A program made the position numbers and the translations under genes. Positions 32,582-39,760 of a stretch of DNA of 45,175 nt are shown in pieces; position 1 is the stretch's first letter, and every line of letters begins with the position of its first letter. This DNA comes from a virus. Under the pieces are notes generated by a model. The model had not been told where the DNA came from. It saw nothing but the letters and a program-made list of their open reading frames with translations, and searched no databases. The DNA is taken from the IMG/VR virus record IMGVR_UViG_3300048015_000221, positions 1 through 45,175 of that record; one strand, written 5' to 3'.

Positions 32582-32839
32582 ATGTCTCTTCTACAGGACG
32601 TCCTCGGTGCACTCAAGCCCGCGGCGGACGCCTTCATCACCGAAGCCGAGGGCCAAGTGCCCACCCTCACCGCCGAGGGCGTCACGCTGCTCGAAACGGT
32701 CGTCGCGCCGAAGCTCGACATTCCGTCGTTCGTCGTGAGTCTGCTCAAAGGACAGGCGACGAATCTCGAAACGCCGCTCGACCAGTTCGCGGTCGCCGAA
32801 CTCGAGCTGCTCAAAAAGCGCGTCGACGCGTTGCTCTAA
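32582..32839 (+). CDS. Hypothetical helical protein (85 aa)
   Basis: GGAG lies just upstream of overlapping ATG 32578 (a different frame) and ATG 32582; the latter gives a complete 85-residue frame. The protein is almost wholly helical (LLQDVLGALKPAADAFITEA, LDQFAVAELELLKKRVDALL) with Pro breaks and no strong membrane segment. It is the last rightward gene before the terminator at 32864, and the leader ahead of it is rich in hairpins. Function unknown; late accessory or lysis-related role is possible. Confidence 0.6.
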   Translation: MSLLQDVLGALKPAADAFITEAEGQVPTLTAEGVTLLETVVAPKLDIPSFVVSLLKGQATNLETPLDQFAVAELELLKKRVDALL

Positions 32840-32863
32840 GCCTCGCGACGGTTCACAAAAACC

Positions 32864-32910
32864 AGCCCCGACTCGTTCCACCGGGACGGTCGGGGCTGTT
32901 TTCGTTTTTT
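32864..32910. terminator. Strong bidirectional terminator after late block
   Basis: AGCCCCGAC (32864-32872) pairs with GTCGGGGCT (32889-32897), with CGTTCC and GGGACG continuing the stem (one bulged T and a T-G wobble). GTTTTCGTTTTTT follows on the plus strand, and the minus strand reads CTGGTTTTTGTG after the same stem. It therefore can end both the rightward late transcript and leftward transcripts from 33-34.8 kb. Confidence 0.85.
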
Positions 32911-33003
32911 ACGTTTCGTCGATTGTTAAAACGAGATGTGTCGAACACGCGTACCAGTAGCGGCTGTAACCGTTGTGATTTGTATAGACAAATCTTCCTG
33001 CTT

Positions 33004-33401
33004 CTACGCCGCCGGTTTCACCGTCGTCTGAGGACGACGGCCAGCGCCTTCGGCTCCACAGGCTGACCCGGCCCAACTCTCATCGTTGTGTGTGCCTACG
33101 CCGCACATCGTGAGCGGCGACCGGCTTCCTCGGCCAGCGTAGCACGACTTATGGGCGTCATGATGCGACCCGTTCTTCACGTGCCAAGGCGCGTTCAATG
33201 CTGATAGCGCGATTGCGCGCCGAACGACGCCAACGGTATTAGCAAGCACATGCGCGACCGGCTCCTCGGGGACCTCGATGGTGAAGCTCGCGTACCACGC
33301 ATCGGCTTCGCGCGCTTGGCGCTCGCCGGCGACGTGGCGATCGCGAATGCGAGCATGACCATGCAGAGTTTCGCGAAGAACGCGGTCATCATGCGGGGCA
33401 T
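33004..33401 (-). pseudogene. Secreted protein gene split by a frameshift
   Basis: The minus-strand ATG at 33401 (GGAAG eight bases upstream) opens a frame with a clear signal peptide (MTAFFAKLCMVMLAFAIATS, then ASAKRAKP). Soon after, that frame becomes Arg/Ser-rich and unlike a folded protein, while the neighbouring frame continues as a sensible chain (AWYASFTIEVPEEPVAHVL, RAIALSALNAPWHV, then Cys-rich SCYAGRGS and TMCGVGTHN) to TAG at 33004. A one-base indel near 33310-33325 would rejoin them. It could be a decayed moron or an assembly error. No family recognised. It lies just right of the strong terminator. Confidence 0.5.
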
Positions 33402-33479
33402 CAGCGATGCTTCCACAGTATGGCTGCGAGTACGAGATCGGCAAATTTCAAAGCGGTCTCCTCTGACAATCGATTGGCG

Positions 33480-34283
33480 TTATTCTTCGGGACACGTGCC
33501 TTCTGGTGGGTCAATTTCGGGCGGCGCCCAGTCTGGATTGAGCGTTCCGTTGATCTCACGATGCGACTCGGCGAGGATGGCCTTCGCAACGCGCAAGTTC
33601 GCGCGGGCCGCCTCGGCGTTGCAGCTCATCGCTTCCTGAACGGCGCCATACAGAAATGGGTCGATGCCGACAATTGTAAAATCGGCGGCGAACGCAAGAT
33701 TGTCTTTGAACGCCACGATCTTCCGGCTCTGCAAGCGATCTTGGTAAGCCCGTTCGTCAACGTAAAATCGTCCGGCTGGTCCCTCGTCGCCGCTAACGTC
33801 ATATGCGGCTTCCATCGAATTTTTAGGCGTATGGTCAACGATCTCGCTGGCTCGCTCGACCAGCTCGTCTCCGATGAGGATCAGTTGGCGAACGTATTCG
33901 CGCTCGTCGGCGGCAGATGCGTGCGCCGGTGCGACCGAAGCCACTGGCTCTTCGCGCTGAACATTTCGAAGCGCAGGCGATTTATGCGGAACGGCTGCGA
34001 CGATTTTCGTTGCGTGCGGCGGCGGAGATACCGAGGCGGATGGCGTTGTACGTGGCGCGGCCAGCCCAAGCCCGATCCCCACGACGGCCAGCGCGCCAGC
34101 GACCACGCCGAACTTCGAGTTTTGCCCGACGATCGCGAGCACCGCGAGCGCGATCGCGAGCAAGACGAGTCCGGCTCCAGCGCTCATCATCGAGCCACCG
34201 AAAATTTCGCGAACGGCGAAGCCCGCGATCACAAGGGCGACCAGCAAGCCGCAGCCGGCGGTCTTCGGGTCAACGCCTTTCAC
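33480..34283 (-). CDS. Three-segment membrane protein (267 aa), probable moron
   Basis: GTG at 34283 has GAGGAAAG five bases upstream. The protein starts with three hydrophobic segments: TAGCGLLVALVIAGFAV, GAGLVLLAIALAVLAIVG and FGVVAGALAVVGIGLGL, then a Pro/Ser linker and a soluble C-terminal domain (REYVRQLILIGDELVERAS, GRFYVDERAY, GIDPFLYGAVQEAMSC). The soluble part would lie on one side of the membrane. It is transcribed leftward, opposite to the late and early operons, behind a palindrome, which fits a gene expressed in lysogens. No family recognised. Confidence 0.7.
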   Translation of the reverse strand: MKGVDPKTAGCGLLVALVIAGFAVREIFGGSMMSAGAGLVLLAIALAVLAIVGQNSKFGVVAGALAVVGIGLGLAAPRTTPSASVSPPPHATKIVAAVPHKSPALRNVQREEPVASVAPAHASAADEREYVRQLILIGDELVERASEIVDHTPKNSMEAAYDVSGDEGPAGRFYVDERAYQDRLQSRKIVAFKDNLAFAADFTIVGIDPFLYGAVQEAMSCNAEAARANLRVAKAILAESHREINGTLNPDWAPPEIDPPEGTCPEE

Positions 34284-34297
34284 GTTCGCTTTCCTCG

Positions 34298-34318
34298 CGC
34301 AAAATTTGCGTGATAATA
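34298..34318 (-). promoter_or_regulatory. Leftward -10 box and palindromic operator
   Basis: On the minus strand, TATTAT (34318-34313) is a good -10 box; a weak TTCGAC lies 17 bases further upstream. Just downstream, CGCAAAATTTGCG (34298-34310) is a palindrome with six-base arms around one A. It lies between the box and GTG 34283, a place where a bound repressor would block transcription. Confidence 0.45.
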
Positions 34319-34416
34319 GTAATGCAATCGTTCACGTCGAAAGTAAACCGCCGTCGGCATGCGAGGACCAATGGAATCCCAGAGAACCGAAAATGAACGT
34401 GGTGACCGGGGTGAGA

Positions 34417-34788
34417 TCATCCGGATCGGCGATCCAATTTCGAGGTCTCGAGTATGGCTAGAATTGAGCGCTTCGCGCTTGAAGCCACTTCTGACGCGCC
34501 TACGAGCTCAAGAACAGATTGCTGAAGGAGCGCAATGCCTTCCGCCAACTCAAGAAGATCGGCGCGCGTCGCAAATGGACCATCCTGCTGCGTGACGGCG
34601 AGCGATTGTGCGGCTGACGGATATCCAGCCAGCTCGGTAGCCGTCACTCCCAGCGCTTCGGCGATCGCGACTCCGTTGAAAAATTCCGGTTCCGCGGACG
34701 GGTTGTTTTCGAGACGCTGAATCGCCTGAGCCGTGACCTTTGCTTTTGCCGCTAACTCGGCGACAGTAAGACCCCGCTCTTCCCGCAT
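34417..34788 (-). CDS. XRE-family repressor (CI-like)
   Basis: The minus-strand ORF from ATG 34788 gives 123 residues. The N-terminus is a helix-turn-helix of the XRE type: REERGLTVAELAAKAKVTAQ, then AIQRLENNP. The rest is helical (ADLLELAEGIALLQQSVLEL) and could dimerise. The expected extra RLKK before the conserved part is encoded upstream of the ATG (in-frame FAARLKK), with no ATG or GTG before a stop at 34837, so a CTG start is possible. It faces the Cro-like gene across the promoter region and likely controls the early operon. It lacks a visible LexA/S24 peptidase domain. Confidence 0.75.
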   Translation of the reverse strand: MREERGLTVAELAAKAKVTAQAIQRLENNPSAEPEFFNGVAIAEALGVTATELAGYPSAAQSLAVTQQDGPFATRADLLELAEGIALLQQSVLELVGASEVASSAKRSILAILETSKLDRRSG

Positions 34789-34869
34789 CTTCTTCAGCCG
34801 CGCCGCGAAAGATGATCCGCGCCAATCCGCGGCACCTTACTTGGCCTTCGGACCACCGGACGAATTAAC

Positions 34870-34901
34870 GGAGTCGCTTTCAAAGGCGACTCCTTGTTTT
34901 T
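34870..34901 (+). terminator. Terminator between repressor and Cro-like gene
   Basis: GGAGTCGC (34870-34877) pairs with GCGACTCC (34886-34893), loop TTTCAAAG, followed by TTGTTTTT. It works on the plus strand only; the minus strand has no T-tract. It may stop read-through into the early operon, or lie in the leader of the repressor message. The 193-base gap here otherwise holds the promoter region below. Confidence 0.68.
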
Positions 34902-34939
34902 CCGCGCGCTCACCGCAGCATGGTGATACACTACGGCCC

Positions 34940-34978
34940 AACAGTGGTTGACATAACTGTTGCATTAGTTATAATAAC
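34940..34978 (+). promoter_or_regulatory. Early rightward promoter with inverted-repeat operators
   Basis: TTGACA (34948-34953) and TATAAT (34970-34975) are separated by 16 bases, a near-consensus sigma70 promoter ending just before ATG 34982. AACAGT (34940-34945) and ACTGTT (34956-34961) form an inverted repeat over the -35 box, and GTTATAATAAC (34968-34978) is a palindrome over the -10 box. Both are good candidate operators for the repressor and Cro-like proteins. Confidence 0.75.
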
Positions 34979-34981
34979 GCC

Positions 34982-35182
34982 ATGAGCACCGCTGAAGCTC
35001 TCCGCGAGACCATGGAAGAGCTGCATCTACGAGTCGAGCACGTGGCCGTTGCGGCAGACGTGTCGTCCCAAGCCGTGCGCGCGTGGTTGGCTGGCAAAAC
35101 CGAGCCGAGCCGACCAGCTTACGATCGCTTGCGCCACGCCTACAAAGGCTTCGCGATGCGCATGGATCGGGCGGTGGCTTGA
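34982..35182 (+). CDS. Cro-like helix-turn-helix protein
   Basis: The 66-residue protein starts seven bases after the -10 box at ATG 34982 and has no visible ribosome site, so it may be translated from a nearly leaderless message. Residues 18-45 form a helix-turn-helix (VAVAADVSSQAVRAWLAGKT). Small size, first place in the early operon and position opposite the CI-like gene suggest a Cro-type regulator. Alternatively it could be a YdaS-type protein. Confidence 0.75.
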   Translation: MSTAEALRETMEELHLRVEHVAVAADVSSQAVRAWLAGKTEPSRPAYDRLRHAYKGFAMRMDRAVA

Positions 35183-35183
35183 A

Positions 35184-35453
35184 ATGGTCACGTCGGCGAT
35201 CGTAACAGACCCGCCGAAGTCGCGGAGTCTCGGGCGCATGTCGCGCGCACTTGTCGTGCCGGTGCCGGTGGCGCAGAACGCCGTCTGCGAGGTTCTCGCG
35301 CGGCTGTTCGATGCGCGCGATCGGCTCGTGCTCGCGGTCTACGACCGGCCGAACTGCCCGATGCTCCGTGCAGCGCTCGAGGAAATTCGCGAGGCGATCG
35401 CCCGCGGACGCGACGCGAATCGCGAGATCGACGCCGTCGCGGTGGCAGCGTGA
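35184..35453 (+). CDS. Hypothetical early protein (89 aa)
   Basis: ATG 35184 lies just after the Cro-like stop; ATG 35238 is an alternative. The protein has a beta-strand (LVVPVPVAQNAVCEVLARL), then DRLVLAVYDRPNCPM, then a helix with LRAALEEIREAIARGRDAN. Similar short alpha/beta early proteins are common near phage switches. No family recognised. Confidence 0.6.
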   Translation: MVTSAIVTDPPKSRSLGRMSRALVVPVPVAQNAVCEVLARLFDARDRLVLAVYDRPNCPMLRAALEEIREAIARGRDANREIDAVAVAA

Positions 35454-35674
35454 TGGCCGCGCGCCCGAACCCGATCAACGAGGCGACCGAAGCCCGCGCG
35501 ATCTCTCGCGACGAGCTGCTCACAGCGCGACAGATCGCCAAGGAAACGGGCGTCTCCGATCGCTCGATCCGCCGCCTTATCGAGAGCGGCGAGCTCTCGT
35601 CGGTCGCCGTCGGCAAGCGCCGTCGCGTACCGCGTCGCGCGTGGGTCGCCTATCTCAAGGCAGGCCGCGCGTGA
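35453..35674 (+). CDS. Excisionase-like MerR-type HTH protein
   Basis: ATG 35453 follows an overlapping GTG 35450; either gives about 73-74 residues. The core ELLTARQIAKETGVSDRSIR then RLIESGELSSVAVGKRRRVP is the winged-helix form of Xis/AlpA/HTH_17 proteins, with a basic wing. Such proteins act as excisionases or small regulators. No integrase gene accompanies it in this window, so its partner is unknown. Confidence 0.7.
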   Translation: MAARPNPINEATEARAISRDELLTARQIAKETGVSDRSIRRLIESGELSSVAVGKRRRVPRRAWVAYLKAGRA

Positions 35675-35731
35675 TCATCCAGCATTCCCGATCGAACGCG
35701 CGAGCCCGCGCAAAGGGCTCATTCCCCGGCG

Positions 35732-35941
35732 ATGCCGCGGCGCGCGTGCGCGGTCGGGACATTCCGGCTCTGTCCGGCGGATATGCCCCGCCGATGGGAA
35801 CCTCGCGACGCGCGGCCGCGGCCGGGTACCGCCGTTCCGGTCGACGGCGTCGCGCCGATCGCGACACAGACGAACGCCGGAGCGTTGGCGCGCTCCGGCG
35901 TTCAGGGACTTGCGTTGCATGCAGACCTTATCGCACTCTGA
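35732..35941 (+). CDS. Doubtful small ORF (69 aa)
   Basis: ATG 35732 opens a frame with high third-base GC and a C-terminal part with LARSGVQGLALHADL. An overlapping frame beginning at GTG 35671 is less likely because it runs across the following gene. No ribosome site and no family; kept at low confidence to account for the 235 bases before the next gene. Confidence 0.33.
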   Translation: MPRRACAVGTFRLCPADMPRRWEPRDARPRPGTAVPVDGVAPIATQTNAGALARSGVQGLALHADLIAL

Positions 35942-36254
35942 CGCCCCCGCGCAAGCGGAAGCGCGCGTCGGAAAGATTCCCGGCAGCGGGACGATCCATC
36001 ACGCGAGTTGGAACGGCGACCGCTACGTCGTCGATTGCGGCGTTCGCGGCGCGACGATCTGGAGCTCGGGCGACCATCTCGTGTCGTGCGGGCGCGGCGC
36101 AGCCGGGCGGTGCCGCATGAGCACCCCCGTTCACTGCATCGAGTGCGGCGTCGTCCTGGCCGATCACGACGTCTACTACGGCTGGCTGTGCCGGCGCACG
36201 CTCTGCCCCAACTGCTGCCCTGCGCACGAGTGCAGCGGGAATTGCGTCGAATGA
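35919..36254 (+). CDS. Cys-rich zinc-finger-like protein
   Basis: ATG 35919 gives 111 residues; TTG 35910 is an alternative. The first half is beta-rich (GTIHHASWNGDRYVVDCGV). The second half has CIECG-x17-LCRRTLCPNCCPAHECSGNC, a treble-clef-like series of Cys that could bind two zincs. A possible internal ATG at 36117 would give the zinc part alone. Overlaps the next start (ATGA). Function unknown. Confidence 0.6.
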   Translation: MQTLSHSDAPAQAEARVGKIPGSGTIHHASWNGDRYVVDCGVRGATIWSSGDHLVSCGRGAAGRCRMSTPVHCIECGVVLADHDVYYGWLCRRTLCPNCCPAHECSGNCVE

Positions 36255-36541
36255 TCGCGACCGGCACGATCGGCAACATCATCGGCGAGCGCTATTCGGA
36301 GGGCGAGCTCGTCGACGTCAAGCTCGAATTCGACAGCGGCCTTACGCGCTGGTTTCCGCCCGCGATGCTCGAGGACGCCGGGCGCGCGCATACGGCCTCG
36401 CGGCTCGACCCGAAAGACGCGCTGCTTTACCCGTGCTGCGGCGCGGCGGACTTCGGCGGGCACCTCGCGCACGTCGACGCGGGCTCATGCTCGCAGTCGA
36501 AGCTGGCGCTCGCGCTGGCCGTCGGTGACGATCAATGCTAA
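36251..36541 (+). CDS. Hypothetical early protein (96 aa)
   Basis: ATG 36251 overlaps the previous stop. The N-terminal part (TIGNIIGERYSEGELVDVKL, LTRWFPPAML) is a short beta-rich domain and the middle has LYPCCGAADFGGH with two Cys. Coupled to both neighbours, so part of the early operon. No family recognised. Confidence 0.58.
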   Translation: MIATGTIGNIIGERYSEGELVDVKLEFDSGLTRWFPPAMLEDAGRAHTASRLDPKDALLYPCCGAADFGGHLAHVDAGSCSQSKLALALAVGDDQC

Positions 36542-36681
36542 CTGCGCAGCGCCCGCTCGTCGTCGAGCGCAACGGCGTGTTCTACTGCGGCGGCTGCGGC
36601 GCGCGAACGAACGACGCGTGGCGGATCGCGCAGAACGTTTACTGCCCGGCGTGCGCGCCGATCGCGGTGCGCCGTGGTTAA
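36535..36681 (+). CDS. Mini zinc-ribbon protein (48 aa)
   Basis: ATG 36535 overlaps the end of the preceding gene and the ORF overlaps the exonuclease start. The product has CGGCG and, about 18 residues later, YCPACAP: two CxxC pairs with zinc-ribbon spacing. It is too short for standard gene cut-offs but coupled on both sides. A regulator or adaptor role is possible. Confidence 0.55.
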   Translation: MLTAQRPLVVERNGVFYCGGCGARTNDAWRIAQNVYCPACAPIAVRRG

Positions 36682-37585
36682 CGCGATCTCGACCCGCGAC
36701 ATGGAGCGCGACGAGTGGCTCGCTACGCGCCCGAACTTCATCGGCTCGTCCGAAGCCGCGATCGCGTGCGGCATGTCGGAGCACAAGTCCGAGTATTACC
36801 TCTGGCTACTCAAGACGCGCCGGATCGAGCCGGACGATCTCTCCGACAATGCCGCGGTGCAACTCGGCTTGATCCTCGAGCCCGGCGTCGCCGCGTTCTA
36901 CGAACAGCGCACCGGAAAGAAACTGCGGCAGGATCACAAGATCCGCGTTCATCCGCAGCATCCGTTCATGGCGGCGAACCTCGATCGCGTGGTCGTCGGC
37001 GAGCGCAAGATCGTCGAGCTCAAAACCAGCGGCATCACCAACAAGTGGGCGATCTCCGACGACGAGTGGGGCCCGGACGGAAGCGATCTCGTTCCACCGG
37101 CCTATATGTTCCAGCTCCAGCATCAGATGGAGGTCACCGGCTACCGCGAGTCTGATCTCGTGGTGCTCTTCGGCGGGCGGCCGCCGGCGATCTATCACGT
37201 GCCGTACGACCCGGAGTTCGCGGCGATGATGGTGCGCCTCGAGGCGCAGTTCTGGCAGCACGTGCAAACCGACACGCCGCCGACGCCGCGCTCGCTCGAC
37301 GACGTCCGCGCGCGGTACCCGTTCCACATCGACTCGCCGATCGTCGCGACCAGCGAGATCGAGGACGTCATCGCGGATCTTCGCGCGGCACAAGAGACCG
37401 CCAAAGAGCTCGACGCCAAGATCGACGCGTGCAAGGCGCGCATCGCCGAGTTCATGGGCGATCATGACGCGCTCGTCGATCCGATGGGCCACAAACTTCT
37501 CACTTTCCGCACCCAGGAGCGCAAGGCGTACAGCGTTGCTGCCAGCTCTTCGCGCGTGATGCGGTTGAATCCGAAAGCTAAATAG
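36674..37585 (+). CDS. YqaJ-type phage exonuclease
   Basis: The 303-residue protein starts at GTG 36674. It has the YqaJ/lambda-exonuclease-type core: IGSSEAAIACG (residues 23-33), LEPG with E69, MAANLDRVV with D104, and KIVELKTSG with E115 and K117, the PD-(D/E)xK active site. The second half is helical, with a coiled part (AQETAKELDAKIDACKARI). Next to it is the Bet-type annealase, so this pair would perform single-strand-annealing recombination: resection of double-strand ends, then annealing. Confidence 0.87.
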   Translation: MVNAISTRDMERDEWLATRPNFIGSSEAAIACGMSEHKSEYYLWLLKTRRIEPDDLSDNAAVQLGLILEPGVAAFYEQRTGKKLRQDHKIRVHPQHPFMAANLDRVVVGERKIVELKTSGITNKWAISDDEWGPDGSDLVPPAYMFQLQHQMEVTGYRESDLVVLFGGRPPAIYHVPYDPEFAAMMVRLEAQFWQHVQTDTPPTPRSLDDVRARYPFHIDSPIVATSEIEDVIADLRAAQETAKELDAKIDACKARIAEFMGDHDALVDPMGHKLLTFRTQERKAYSVAASSSRVMRLNPKAK

Positions 37586-37587
37586 CG

Positions 37588-38766
37588 ATGACCGCAACCG
37601 AATTAGCCGCGCCGGAGAACGGCGCGATCGAGCTCGCGAAACCCGCGAAGTCCCCCATGACCAGCGTCGTCGAGACCACGTATGGGCTGACCGACTCCGA
37701 GTACGCGATTTTGCTCAAGACCACGTGCAAAGACGCTCCGCGCGAGATGGCCGGTTTCTTTCTCGCGTTCTGCAAACGCGCGGGCCTCGATCCGTTTCGC
37801 AAGCACGTCTATCTGTGGAAGCAGAAAGACAACGGCGAGGACAAGTGGCAGATCGTCACGGGAATCGACGGCCTGCGCGTGATCGCGTCGCGCAATTCGC
37901 TCTATCGTGGGCAGTCGGAGCCGACGTGGGAATACGTCCTCGACGAGAACGGCAAACCCGCGACGTTCCGCGCCGAGCATTCGAAATACGGCGGGATCGC
38001 CGGCAAGCGGATGCCGCTCTCGTGCACCGTCGTCGTCTATCGCGCGATCGGCACGCTCGCGGCGCGCGGCATCGAGCAGCGTGATCTCTGGCTGCCGTTC
38101 TACGGAATCGCGCGGTTCGACGAATTCGTCAAGAAGCGCGACGGCAAGATCCATGGGAATTGGGAGAACCAGCCCGAGCACCAGCTGCGCATCCGCGCCG
38201 AGGCGATGGCGCTGCGCATGGCGTTCCCCGAAGACGTCGGCGGCATTTACCTCGAGGACGAGCTTGCCGATCGCGACGGACAAACGCTGCAGCAGCCGGC
38301 ACCGACCGCGACCGCATCGACGACGCGCGCCGCCGAACTTCGCGAACGGCTCGCCCAACGCGTACGCGTCGTCGATGCTGAGCAGACACAGCCGCAGGAC
38401 GAGCCGAGCAAGGCTGAGCCCGACGACGATCGCGCCGCGGCCGACGACGCGCACGAAGCGGTCGAGCCTGGAGATCCCGACGTCGCCTCGAGCGACCCGA
38501 ACGCCGAGCCGCCGGCGAGCGCGACCCTCGCGACTGACCAGATCCTCATCCTCACGAGCGATACGCCCGCGAAGATCAAGGGCGACGTCGACTTGTTTGC
38601 CGCGCAGAAGATCGTCGAGATGGCTCGCGATCGCGGGCTGACGGAGACCGCGCTCGTCGCGGTGCTCGTCGAGAATACGAAGCGGCCGCAACTCTCCAAA
38701 AAGACGATCGACGCCGCATACGCCGCGGTGCGCGCGCTTCCGCTCAAGGACCGTGATGCTCGATGA
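37588..38766 (+). CDS. bet: Bet-type single-strand annealing protein
   Basis: The 392-residue protein has the Redbeta/Bet core: SEYAILLKTTCKDAPREMAG, then FCKRAGLDPFRKHVYLWKQ (residues 62-79) and GIDGLRVIASRN, with a later PEHQLRIRAEAMALRMAFPE. From about residue 230 onward an acidic, Ala/Pro-rich linker leads to a C-terminal helical domain that probably binds partners. It follows the exonuclease by three bases. It anneals complementary single strands coated by SSB. Confidence 0.87.
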   Translation: MTATELAAPENGAIELAKPAKSPMTSVVETTYGLTDSEYAILLKTTCKDAPREMAGFFLAFCKRAGLDPFRKHVYLWKQKDNGEDKWQIVTGIDGLRVIASRNSLYRGQSEPTWEYVLDENGKPATFRAEHSKYGGIAGKRMPLSCTVVVYRAIGTLAARGIEQRDLWLPFYGIARFDEFVKKRDGKIHGNWENQPEHQLRIRAEAMALRMAFPEDVGGIYLEDELADRDGQTLQQPAPTATASTTRAAELRERLAQRVRVVDAEQTQPQDEPSKAEPDDDRAAADDAHEAVEPGDPDVASSDPNAEPPASATLATDQILILTSDTPAKIKGDVDLFAAQKIVEMARDRGLTETALVAVLVENTKRPQLSKKTIDAAYAAVRALPLKDRDAR

Positions 38767-39512
38767 GTCGCATCACCGAATCTCTATTTTCCATTGTCGA
38801 CGTCGAGACGACGGGCCTCGATCCGAAGACCGCGCGCGTCATCGAAGTCGCGATGAAGGTCGTGTCGCCGTTTCAGGGTTGGCGGGCGACTTGGTCGCTC
38901 GAAGCATTCGTCGACCCAGGCGTGCCGATTCCGGCTGACATCTCCGGCATCACGCATATCGTCGACGAGGACGTCTGCGGTAAGTGGGAGCTCGAGCAGA
39001 TCGCTCCCGCGCTGGTCCAGGCGACTGCGGGCACGATCGTCGTAGCCCATAATAGTTCTTTTGATCTCGCGTTCTTGCCGATGCTCGCGTGTCGGCGTTC
39101 TATCTGCTCGAAACGTTTGGCTCAGCACATCGTTCCCGATGCGCCGAACCACAAAAACCAAACGCTGAGATATTTCCTCGGCCACGGCAAAGTGGTCGAG
39201 GGAGCCGGGCATCGCGCCGGCGACGACGTCACGGTCACCGCGAAGATCTTTGAGACCCTCGTCGAGCGCTATCTCGCCGCTGGCGGAGAGGATGACGTCG
39301 ACGCGCTCATTGCGCTGTCTGAGTCTCCGACCTTCGTGCAGCGCATGTACATGGGCAAGCACGCCGGCCAGCCGATGCGCTCGCTCGACGACGGCATGCT
39401 CCGCTGGATCCTCCAGAAGCTCGACGACGTCGAGCATCGAGATCTCCGGTATACCGCGCGCACGATTCTTCGCGAGCGGGCCGAGGGTCATACGAGCCGA
39501 GTGTCCGCATGA
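38763..39512 (+). CDS. DEDDh exonuclease, ExoX-like
   Basis: The 249-residue protein overlaps the Bet stop by ATGA. DnaQ-type motifs: DVETTGLD (D13, E15), HNSSFD (D101), and H150-RAGDD with D155. After the nuclease domain, residues about 195-235 (MYMGKHAGQPMRSLDDGM) resemble the C-terminal domain of ExoX (the MPFGKHKG-type module). It would degrade 3' ends, likely in recombination or replication proofreading. Confidence 0.83.
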   Translation: MSRITESLFSIVDVETTGLDPKTARVIEVAMKVVSPFQGWRATWSLEAFVDPGVPIPADISGITHIVDEDVCGKWELEQIAPALVQATAGTIVVAHNSSFDLAFLPMLACRRSICSKRLAQHIVPDAPNHKNQTLRYFLGHGKVVEGAGHRAGDDVTVTAKIFETLVERYLAAGGEDDVDALIALSESPTFVQRMYMGKHAGQPMRSLDDGMLRWILQKLDDVEHRDLRYTARTILRERAEGHTSRVSA

Positions 39513-39760
39513 GGGAGAGCGAGCTCTACGTCAGCGTCGACGCCGCGGTCCCGACGCAGGGCCGCCTTCCGGCGTGCCAGGGTTCGGGCTGCCTCGAGCG
39601 CGCTCGCTTCGTAATCGTCGCCGAGTCGTTCGTCTACACGCCAGCCGTAGTGAAGACGCTGCTGTTGCGTGCGCGATTCTGCGAGAAGCACCTTCGCAAG
39701 AGCGCGCCGCCGTGGGCGAATCAGTTCGTCGACGGCGCGATCTTCAAGGCGGCGAGCTGA
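39509..39760 (+). CDS. Hypothetical protein with Cys-x4-Cys motif (83 aa)
   Basis: ATG 39509 overlaps the ExoX-like stop. The protein contains CQGSGC near residue 23, a helix with VVKTLLLRARFCEKHLRKS and an H, a pattern that could bind one zinc. It is coupled to both neighbours. Function unknown. Confidence 0.58.
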   Translation: MRESELYVSVDAAVPTQGRLPACQGSGCLERARFVIVAESFVYTPAVVKTLLLRARFCEKHLRKSAPPWANQFVDGAIFKAAS

